A stretch of DNA of 64,000 nucleotides, taken from NCBI RefSeq assembly GCF_023073915.1, contig NZ_JADPKK010000013.1, forward strand, positions 710,839 to 774,838, given 5' to 3'. The translations under genes were made by a program, and so were the position numbers. The notes under the pieces were generated by a model, which worked only from the letters and a program-made list of their open reading frames with translations, did not search any database and was not told the DNA's origin. The DNA is from Bradyrhizobium sp. 149 (lineage in GTDB: Bacteria; Pseudomonadota; Alphaproteobacteria; Rhizobiales; Xanthobacteraceae). Positions 57,911 to 64,000 of this stretch are shown here, in pieces; the first letter of the stretch is position 1; the number at the start of each line of letters is the position of its first letter.

Positions 57911-58948
57911 TCACAGCCGGAAAAAGCCGCGCCGCGCGAACAGCGGTGCGGAGACGCTGGCGACCAGCAGCGGATCGCAATGCAGTTCGTCGACGCGCTG
58001 CACTTCGTTGCTCGAGCCCATGATCAGCGGCACGCGCTGGTGCAGGCTTTGCGCTGAGAGGTCGAGGATGCGTTCGCGCCCGGTCGAAGCCGAGCCACCG
58101 GCCTGCTCGACGATGTAAGCCATCGGGTGCGCCTCGTAGACGAGGCGCAGGCGGCCGTTGCCATAGCCGGGCCGTGCGTCGGAGGGATAGAGAAACACGC
58201 CGCCGCGGGTGAGGATGCGATAGGCCTCGGCGACCAGCGCTCCGATCCAGCGCATGTTGAAATTGTGGTTGGCCGGCCCTTCCACGCCGGCGAGGCATTC
58301 GTCGACGAAGGCGCGCACCGGCTGCTCCCAATGCCTGCGATTCGAGGCGTTGATCGCGAACTCCTCGCAGGTCTCGGAGATCTGCACGGCGCTGCGTGCG
58401 AGACGGAAGCAACCGGACTTGCGGTCGAGCGTGAAGATGTCGACGCCGTCGCCGAGCGTCAGCACCAGCGAGGTCTGCGGACCGTAGGTGACGAACCCCG
58501 CCGCGAGCTGCGCCGAGCCGCGCTGATGGAAGGCGAGCGCGAGATCATCAGGCGCCGGCAGGATCGAGAAGATCGTGCCCACCGTCATGTTGATGTCGAT
58601 GTTGGAGGAGCCGTCGAGCGGATCGATCGCGATGCAGATCTTCGCCGCGCGGTCACCGATCTGCGGCTCGCGCATCTCTTCCGACGCCAGTGCCGCGATC
58701 GGCAGCTTGCTGAGACAGCGGCGCAGGATCGCATCCGCCTGCACGTCGAGATCGCGCTGGACGTCACCGTCGCTGTTGCGGCCGGTGGTCAGGCCCGAGG
58801 CGTCCGCAAGGTCCCCGGTGGCGATGAGATCGGCGATCTCGATCCCGGCCGCCGCGATGGCGTCGACCGCAGCCGCCACGGCCAGCGCATGCGGCGCCGT
58901 CTCGGAATACCGTTGAAGGTGGTCGTCCAGCCTGAGTTGCCCGGTCAT
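57911..58948 (-). CDS. cbbF: Fructose-1,6-bisphosphatase class I
   Basis: CbbF hydrolyses fructose and sedoheptulose bisphosphates in the Calvin cycle. The 345-residue protein has the metal-site motif [20 protein letters not shown] near residue 120, ending with [20 protein letters not shown] with the family active-site lysine replaced by the bacterial pattern. An ATG at 58957 adds three residues and is an equal alternative. It is the first gene of the operon and diverges from cbbR. Confidence 0.95.
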   Translation of the reverse strand: MTGQLRLDDHLQRYSETAPHALAVAAAVDAIAAAGIEIADLIATGDLADASGLTTGRNSDGDVQRDLDVQADAILRRCLSKLPIAALASEEMREPQIGDRAAKICIAIDPLDGSSNIDINMTVGTIFSILPAPDDLALAFHQRGSAQLAAGFVTYGPQTSLVLTLGDGVDIFTLDRKSGCFRLARSAVQISETCEEFAINASNRRHWEQPVRAFVDECLAGVEGPANHNFNMRWIGALVAEAYRILTRGGVFLYPSDARPGYGNGRLRLVYEAHPMAYIVEQAGGSASTGRERILDLSAQSLHQRVPLIMGSSNEVQRVDELHCDPLLVASVSAPLFARRGFFRL

Positions 58949-59067
58949 GCGGTCCATCCCTTTGCAGGCGCGGCATCCAGTTCCCTCCTCGCTGGAGGTC
59001 GGTGCGGTCAGTCCCAACAAGGATGAGATTGACAGGGGCGGCTTAATAAGGAAAATTTCTATTCATA
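58949..59067. promoter_or_regulatory. Divergent cbb promoter and CbbR dyad candidate
   Basis: The 119-base gap separates cbbF from cbbR. An AT-rich tract contains AATA-N11-TATT at 59045-59063, the T-N11-A geometry of LysR operators, right at the cbbR start. Binding would let CbbR control itself and the operon. Confidence 0.6.
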
Positions 59068-60033
59068 ATGAGCGCTAAAGAATTATCTTATAATGCCTCG
59101 GCACAGCTCCGGCATCTGACGATCCGGCAGCTCCGCTCGCTCGCGGCGCTCTCGGCCAAGGGCAGCGTCACGGCAGCGTCGAGCCAGCTCGGCCTGACCC
59201 AGCCGGCCGTGACCCAGCAACTGCGTCAGCTTCAGGATCTCGCCGGCCTGCCGCTGGTGCAGCGGACCGGCGACGGCATGCTGCTGACGGAAGCGGGCAA
59301 GCAGGTGCTGACGCTTGCCGAGCGCGTCGAGGCCGCAATCGCCGACTGCCAGGGTTCGCTCGACCTACTTGCGGGGCGAACCGGCGGCACGGTGCATCTT
59401 GGCGCGGTCTCGACTGCAAAGTATTTCGTGCCGCACGCGATCGCGGCGTTCTCGAAGCGGCATCCGAAGATCGAGATCAAGCTGACGGTCGGCAATCGCG
59501 AGGAGATCCGCGAGGCCATGCACGGCTACGACCTCGACTTCGCTGTGATGGGTCGGCCACCGGCCGACGTCAGCGTCGACGTCCGTCAGCTCGGGCGTAA
59601 TCCGCACATTATCGTCGCGCGCAAGGGGCACTGGCTCGAGAAGGATTCCGGCCTCAACCTGACCGACCTCGTGCACGAGACCTTCCTCACCCGCGAGCCT
59701 GGCTCGGGCACGCGGACCCTTATGGAAGGTATGTTCCAGAAGTCGGATCTCGAGCCGATCATCGGCATGGAGATGAGCAGCAACGAGACCATCAAGCAGG
59801 CGGTGATCGCCGGGCTCGGCATCGCCTTCATCTCGGCCCACACCGTGGCGCACGAGCTCACCGAGGGCCGGCTCATCGTGCTCGACGTCGCCGGCCTGCC
59901 GATCGTGCGGCAATGGTACGTCATCCGCCGCAGCGACAAGGTGCTGTTGCCGCCGGCCCAGGCGATGTTCGATTTTCTGGGCTCGGAGGGGTCGAATTAC
60001 CTGCCGGAAGTGCCCGAACTCGGTGGGCGATAG
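59068..60033 (+). CDS. cbbR: LysR-type transcriptional activator of the cbb operon
   Basis: The 321-residue regulator has an N-terminal winged helix-turn-helix (LTIRQLRSLAALSAKGSVTA, then SSQLGLTQPAVTQQLRQLQ) and a LysR effector domain (about 100-310) with TGGTVHLGAVSTAKYFVPHA and FLTREPGSGTRTL. Similarity and divergence from cbbF identify it as CbbR, which responds to Calvin-cycle metabolites. Confidence 0.96.
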   Translation: MSAKELSYNASAQLRHLTIRQLRSLAALSAKGSVTAASSQLGLTQPAVTQQLRQLQDLAGLPLVQRTGDGMLLTEAGKQVLTLAERVEAAIADCQGSLDLLAGRTGGTVHLGAVSTAKYFVPHAIAAFSKRHPKIEIKLTVGNREEIREAMHGYDLDFAVMGRPPADVSVDVRQLGRNPHIIVARKGHWLEKDSGLNLTDLVHETFLTREPGSGTRTLMEGMFQKSDLEPIIGMEMSSNETIKQAVIAGLGIAFISAHTVAHELTEGRLIVLDVAGLPIVRQWYVIRRSDKVLLPPAQAMFDFLGSEGSNYLPEVPELGGR

Positions 60034-60044
60034 CCCGCCGGCGT

Positions 60045-60137
60045 TCAGCCCATCAGCTTCATCGCGATCGTCGCGGCCAAAATGACGATGATCTGGAACA
60101 GGCGCTCGGTCGTGAAGATGCGGTTGAAGGTGGTCAT
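60045..60137 (-). CDS. Candidate 30-residue membrane peptide
   Basis: The ATG at 60137 opens a frame reading MTTFNRIFTTERLF followed by the hydrophobic QIIVILAATIAMKLMG. The amphipathic N-terminus plus single membrane helix is a plausible small inner membrane protein. The upstream GGGGC is only a weak ribosome site. It lies between cbbR and the small paralog gene. Confidence 0.45.
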   Translation of the reverse strand: MTTFNRIFTTERLFQIIVILAATIAMKLMG

Positions 60138-60179
60138 CGCTTGCCCCGGCCGAATTGGGATGTCTCGGTCCGGAGCTTG

Positions 60180-60458
60180 CTAGCACATGCGGAGCTCGAG
60201 ATAACTCCGTAATCGCCCCGTGGTGTCCGTGCACGACCCGACGATCGGGCCTTGGGCGCGCGGGACAGCGTGATCCATCCGCGCGGCGAAATAGGCTTCC
60301 AGCTCCAGCAGCGCCCGTGCTTCCCAATCCCTCGCCTGTTCGAGCAGCGACCAGCTCTGGCCCGGGCGGAATGCAGCGGTCTGGCGATAGAGCGATGCGA
60401 TTCCGCGATAGCGGCGCACGTTCTCCAAGATGGCGTGACCGGTTATTTGGCCGTTCAT
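60180..60458 (-). CDS. Small helical protein, 92 residues (ENVRRYR family, paralog 2)
   Basis: It starts MNGQITGHAILENVRRYRGI and contains SWSLLEQARDWEARALLELE. About half of the central 46 residues match the protein at 49771. The C-terminal extension to LELRMC is specific to this copy. The two genes flank the cbb operon. The function is unknown. Confidence 0.74.
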   Translation of the reverse strand: MNGQITGHAILENVRRYRGIASLYRQTAAFRPGQSWSLLEQARDWEARALLELEAYFAARMDHAVPRAQGPIVGSCTDTTGRLRSYLELRMC

Positions 60459-60596
60459 GTCCGAAAACTCCCTCGTCATTCCCGGGGGAGAAATTGCGGC
60501 CAAATCTTTTTCGAAAAGTTAGCGCCGCGCGGCAAGCGCGCGAATGGTTTCCGGACTGTTGCCGGCGCGCAACGCGTGCAGTCATGCGACGCGGAT

Positions 60597-61016
60597 TTAT
60601 TGCGAATTCGTTGCCGCGCTCTCGCTCCGCGGCTTCAGCCCGCCGCGGCTGATGATCGCCATGGTCGCGCGGCAGAGATCGGCAAGGCCGATCACCAGCA
60701 CGGCGAGCAGACAGAACAGCTTGATGGAATCGGCATGCGCGCTGGTCAGCGAATTGAACTCGAAGAAAGGCGGCATGAACGCCCACCACACCAGTGGAAT
60801 AGTGAGCAGCGCGGCCAACGCCGCCGCCGGTGCGCCCGCGACAATGCCGAGCACGAACAGGCTGGGCAGGAACGCCGCGAAATAGAGTTTTGCGCCGAGC
60901 GCGACACAGATGCCCTGGAGCGCGGCCGACATAGCGACAACGACGAATCCGAGCAGAAACGCCTGCCACGACCATGGTCGTACCCGCGGTACGCCAAACA
61001 GCCCCGCACGCCTCAT
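60597..61016 (-). CDS. DUF4118-like membrane protein, short form
   Basis: The 139-residue protein starts MRRAGLFGVPRVRPW. It has four hydrophobic segments (FLLGFVVVAMSAALQGICVA, AAFLPSLFVLGIVAGAPAAA, LAALLTIPLVWWAFM and LFCLLAVLVIGLADLC), like the DUF4118 membrane module normally found before histidine kinases. No kinase part is attached, so it is a stand-alone or remnant form. Confidence 0.72.
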   Translation of the reverse strand: MRRAGLFGVPRVRPWSWQAFLLGFVVVAMSAALQGICVALGAKLYFAAFLPSLFVLGIVAGAPAAALAALLTIPLVWWAFMPPFFEFNSLTSAHADSIKLFCLLAVLVIGLADLCRATMAIISRGGLKPRSESAATNSQ

Positions 61017-61154
61017 CAGCCTCCCCCTGCCGCCCGTTAACCAGGCCCTTGCGACCAAAGTACTACAGCGGCAGGGAAATCGCGAGATCGAAATTGTCAG
61101 CCAGACCGCCTTGGTAAACGGGCCGCATCGCGCGATTTGCGCCCGCCCCGGCCC

Positions 61155-62348
61155 CTACTCGGTGGCCGCATAGACCAGGCCTGCGACGGGGAGCGCGAGG
61201 CCGATGGCCGAGGCGAGCGTCCAGCCGCCTTGCGCAAAGGCCCAGGCGCCGACCGCCGAGCCCGCTGCACCCGCGGTGAAGAACGTCGCCATATAGAGGC
61301 CGTTGAGACGACTGCGGTGCTCATGCCCCAGCGCGAAGATCGCGCGGAAGCCGAGCACGACATTGCCCTGCACGCCGATATCGATCGCGATCGCGGCCAC
61401 CACCAGGCAGGCGAGGTTCAGCACCGATCCGGCCGCGCCGATATGCGTGATCAGGAAGCCCACGGCCGCGAGCAGCAGCGCGACCAGCGTCGCCATGCGG
61501 CTATGGCCGCGATCGGCAAGCCGTCCCGCGATCGGGGCCGCGAACACGCCGGCGACACCTGCGAGCGCGAACAACGCGATGCCGCGCTGCGTGAAGCCGA
61601 ACTCATCCGCGAGCAGCAGCGGCGTCACGGTCCAGAACAGGCTGAAGGCGCCGAACAGGCTGGCCTGATAGAGCGCGCGGCGACGCAGCAGCGGCGTAGT
61701 CCGGACCAGATGCGGCATCGACAGCAGCAACTCGCCGTAATGCATGCGCGCGACCGGCTTTCGCTTCGGCAGCGTCATCCAGAGCACGGCTGCGAGCACC
61801 ATCATCAGCGCGGCCGAGCAGAAGAACACCGCGTGCCACGACAGCACCGCTGTAACGAAGCTCGACACCGGCCGCGCCAGCATGATGCCCAGCATCAGGC
61901 CCGTCGAGACGTTGCCGACGACGCGGCCGCGAATGGCTGCCGGCGCAAGATGCGCCGCATAGGGAATGATGATCTGCACCGCCACCGAGCCGAGCCCAAT
62001 GAACAGCGCGGCGATCAGGAACGGCAGCGCGTGCGACGCGAACCCCGCGGCGAGCAGGGCTGCTGCGCCCAGCGCGATGACGGAGCAGATCAGGGTACGG
62101 TTCTCGACGAGATCGCCGAGCGGCACGATGAAGAGAAGCCCCACGCCGTAGCCGATCTGCGTCATGGTGACGATCAGCCCCGCCGCCGCGTGCGACAGGC
62201 CGAGCGCGGCGCTGATCGGGGCGATCAGCGGCTGCGCGTAGTAGATGTTGGCGGCGACCATGCCACAGGCCGCGGCAAGCACGAAGGTCAGTCGCTGCGA
62301 CACCGCATCCGGCTCGGGCGCGGTCTCGATCGTGGCATTCATCGTCAT
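61155..62348 (-). CDS. MFS transporter, 12 membrane segments
   Basis: The 397-residue protein has NIYYAQPLIAPISAALG near residue 35, GYGVGLLFIVPLGDLVENR (motif A region) near 66, and RGRVVGNVSTGLMLGIMLAR near 140. It resembles the YnfM-type/arabinose-efflux-like drug exporters. The TetR gene lies 52 bases upstream on the same strand and probably controls it. The substrate is unknown. Confidence 0.9.
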   Translation of the reverse strand: MTMNATIETAPEPDAVSQRLTFVLAAACGMVAANIYYAQPLIAPISAALGLSHAAAGLIVTMTQIGYGVGLLFIVPLGDLVENRTLICSVIALGAAALLAAGFASHALPFLIAALFIGLGSVAVQIIIPYAAHLAPAAIRGRVVGNVSTGLMLGIMLARPVSSFVTAVLSWHAVFFCSAALMMVLAAVLWMTLPKRKPVARMHYGELLLSMPHLVRTTPLLRRRALYQASLFGAFSLFWTVTPLLLADEFGFTQRGIALFALAGVAGVFAAPIAGRLADRGHSRMATLVALLLAAVGFLITHIGAAGSVLNLACLVVAAIAIDIGVQGNVVLGFRAIFALGHEHRSRLNGLYMATFFTAGAAGSAVGAWAFAQGGWTLASAIGLALPVAGLVYAATE

Positions 62349-62368
62349 TCACATAGTCTCCAGAGATC

Positions 62369-62384
62369 GGAAACGCTTGTTTCC
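62369..62384. promoter_or_regulatory. Palindrome before the MFS gene (TetR operator candidate)
   Basis: GGAAACgcttGTTTCC is a 6-base inverted repeat around four bases. A related sequence lies before the TetR gene at 63035-63049. Confidence 0.55.
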
Positions 62385-62400
62385 TAATATGACACACAAT

Positions 62401-63021
62401 TCAGGCGAGCAGCTTCATCGCGACGGCGACCAGGCGCTTGCCGTCGAGCGAAAGCCGCGCCTTGCCGACGACGCGCAGGCCCTGCGTGATGCAGATCATC
62501 AGACGCGCGGTGTCGTCGGCGGCCACATGGCGGGGAATCGAGCCGTCGGCTTGCCCCTCGCGAATGAGCCCGGCGATGAAGCCTTCGTTGGTCTCGAGCC
62601 GCGCGCTGACGAGGGCGGCGACCACCGGATCGACCGCGGACAATTCGACCGCGCTGCCCACCACGAGGCAGCCGCGCCGCCCCTCGGTGCCCTGGGAGTG
62701 CTCCACATAGGAGAGCAGCACGTTGCGCAGCCGCTCACGGCCATTGGCGCCTTGCGCCGCGGCGCTGCGCGTCTGCTCCTGGCGCAGCGCGGCGTAGCGC
62801 TCGAAGGCGGCGAGAAACACCGCATGCTTGTCGCGAAACGCCTTGTAGACGCTGCCGGTCGCGAGCCGCATCGCCACGGTGAGGTCGCTGATCGAGGTGG
62901 CATGATAACCGCGCTCGCAAAACACGCGGACGGCCCTGTCGAGCGCAGTGTCCATGTCGAACTCGCGGGGACGGCCGGGCGGACCGACGACGGACCGGTA
63001 TTTGCGGGCGGTTTTTTGCAT
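62401..63021 (-). CDS. TetR/AcrR family transcriptional regulator
   Basis: The 206-residue protein starts MQKTARKYRSVVGPPGRPRE. Its N-terminal helix-turn-helix reads ALDRAVRVFCERGYHATSIS and MRLATGSVYKAFRDKHAVF. The C-terminal ligand domain carries RRGCLVVGSAVELSAVDP, typical of a TetR subfamily with a cysteine in that position. It is transcribed in the same direction as, and just before, the MFS gene, and is likely its repressor. Confidence 0.92.
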   Translation of the reverse strand: MQKTARKYRSVVGPPGRPREFDMDTALDRAVRVFCERGYHATSISDLTVAMRLATGSVYKAFRDKHAVFLAAFERYAALRQEQTRSAAAQGANGRERLRNVLLSYVEHSQGTEGRRGCLVVGSAVELSAVDPVVAALVSARLETNEGFIAGLIREGQADGSIPRHVAADDTARLMICITQGLRVVGKARLSLDGKRLVAVAMKLLA

Positions 63022-63034
63022 TGCGGGATAATAG

Positions 63035-63049
63035 GGAATGGTTGTTTCC
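63035..63049. promoter_or_regulatory. Palindrome before the TetR gene (operator candidate)
   Basis: GGAATGGTTGTTTCC shares the 8-mer TTGTTTCC and the opposing GGAA with the site at 62369. It lies 14 bases upstream of the TetR start. Confidence 0.5.
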
Positions 63050-63109
63050 GAATAAAGACACTTGGTTGTGATGGGGCAGATCGACTTGTTGCGGGGGCAA
63101 CGACGCTGC

Positions 63110-63255
63110 TCTCGTGTCCCGGACGCGCTGCAACGCGGAGCGTTGCGGCGCAGAGCCGGGACCCGGAGAGCGACAGGGTAGAATGCGGCGACATGGGCCC
63201 CGGCTCTGCAGCGCACCGCTGAAGAAGCGCTGCGCTGCGTCCGGGGCACGAGAGC
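63110..63255. repeat. Large inverted-repeat element, family C
   Basis: Outer arms CTCTCGTGTCCCGGACGC and GCGTCCGGGGCACGAGAG enclose smaller inverted repeats. It has no coding potential and looks like an interspersed repeat. Confidence 0.75.
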
Positions 63256-63281
63256 AAAATGTGGCGCACACTCTCGCCACA

Positions 63282-63362
63282 TCGTCTTTGCGAGCGAAGC
63301 GAAGCAATCCAGAATCCCTCCTCGGTAAGACTCTGGATTTGCTTCGCTGCGCTCGCAATGAC
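63282..63362. repeat. Palindromic interspersed repeat, family B (copy 2)
   Basis: GCGAAGCAATCCAGA and TCTGGATTTGCTTCG with outer TTGCGAGCG/CGCTCGCAA arms match the repeat at 7918-8005. Confidence 0.83.
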
Positions 63363-63485
63363 GGAGTATGAGGCGGCAGCGCCACTCCTCCAGCTCGCAT
63401 CTTTGAATTGCAGACACACCTTCGCATTCTCGCGGCGCATTTCGCCCGAGCTTTGCTTGGTCGCTCCACCCTCTGTCCAAGAGGG

Positions 63486-63600
63486 CGCAGGGAAGGCCGG
63501 GTGCCGGCTGGCACCCGCGGTCCGCTGCGCGAAAAGCACACGCAGAAAAACCGCACAGCAGCATACAGGTGTAGCCAATCACTCGGCCTTCCCTGCGCAG
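63486..63600. repeat. Inverted-repeat element, family D
   Basis: The arms GCGCAGGGAAGGCCG (63486-63500) and CGGCCTTCCCTGCGC (63586-63600) are perfect 15-base complements. Frames across it lack ribosome sites and motifs. Confidence 0.8.
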
Positions 63601-64000
63601 TGGCTTTACGGCTTATGCCGTGCTCTCCCGGGAGCCGAGTTCGTTCTGGCCTCCCTCGCCCTCGCGAAAGTCGCCGACACCGCGCCGGTTGACGCGAATG
63701 CCGCCTCCGCAAGAGCTTGACCGTAGCAACGACGGCCAGGACCACACGGTTTTGCCGTACGCACGGCCCGCCATTTCACCACCGGTTTCGACGACTTTGT
63801 GCACATTGCCGTCGACCTGATGACGAGACGAACCTGACAGCGCCGTCCGTCCGCGCGACGCCTTGAGCTCACGGAGAGCAATCCGCCCTGCCCTTAGCCT
63901 CGCGCCCGACGCTGCCGCGTCCACCGCAAGCCCGGCTCGCATATCGTGACGACGTACGATCGCCCCTCTTGGGTGAGCCGGGATGGGCGACACATACGCC
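63601..64000. other. Non-coding, repeat-associated stretch to the window end
   Basis: Open frames on both strands (for example 63993 to 63613, minus strand) are of low complexity and resemble sequences that I recall as repeatedly miscalled in Bradyrhizobium genomes. I see no supported gene here. Confidence 0.45.

Noticed and set aside
63613..63993. 126-codon minus-strand frame at the window end
   Set aside because: Looks like a repeat-associated frame commonly miscalled in Bradyrhizobium; no ribosome site or domain.

Overview
The window is high-GC chromosomal DNA of an alphaproteobacterium, most probably Bradyrhizobium or a close relative. This rests on the form IC (red-type) Calvin-cycle operon cbbFPTALSXE with divergent cbbR, the palindromic interspersed repeats, many small rhizobial-type proteins, and GGAAC-N16-CGTT promoters of the alphaproteobacterial general stress sigma factor EcfG. 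No rRNA, tRNA, CRISPR array, insertion sequence or prophage was seen.

Region 1 (1-28.8 kb) is mostly housekeeping and metabolism: a cyclase-family gene cut by the window edge, aroC, a histidine phosphatase, fabI, an ECF sigma/anti-sigma pair, a DnaJ-like chaperone, pdxH, corA, a lipidated L,D-transpeptidase, an extensin-like protein, an acyl-CoA ligase, gcdH, ribB with a degenerate GTP cyclohydrolase II half, a CPA2 antiporter, an aminotransferase, an aldo/keto reductase and an emrAB efflux pair. It also holds broken genes: a nitronate monooxygenase with two one-base frameshifts, a truncated HTH regulator and a possibly shifted small ORF.

Region 2 (28.8-50 kb) looks like a stress-response island. 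It has small secreted, hydrophilic, coiled-coil or lysine-rich proteins (PRC-barrel, two DUF4142 proteins, DUF3072, a histone-like protein), a TPP-dependent pyruvate-oxidase-like enzyme, a PAP2 phosphatase, two small membrane proteins, a ribbon-helix-helix regulator with a palindromic operator, and degP. In its centre lies a 2095-residue soluble hybrid kinase with about 13 HAMP-like modules, a GAF domain, a histidine kinase core and three receiver domains, followed at once by a REC-PAS-HWE kinase. Ten GGAAC-N16-xGTT-type sites precede genes in and around this region (22.6-47.1 kb). A perfect alphaproteobacterial LexA box (GAAC-N7-GAAC) separates two divergent small genes near 46.75 kb.

Region 3 (50-60 kb) is the Calvin-cycle operon, read leftward from cbbF to cbbE, with cbbR divergent and a candidate CbbR dyad between them. 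Region 4 (60-64 kb) holds small proteins, an MFS transporter with a TetR regulator that share an operator-like motif, and a repeat mosaic without convincing genes.

Starts were refined by Shine-Dalgarno sites, signal peptides and overlaps. All functional calls come from reading motifs; no database search was possible.
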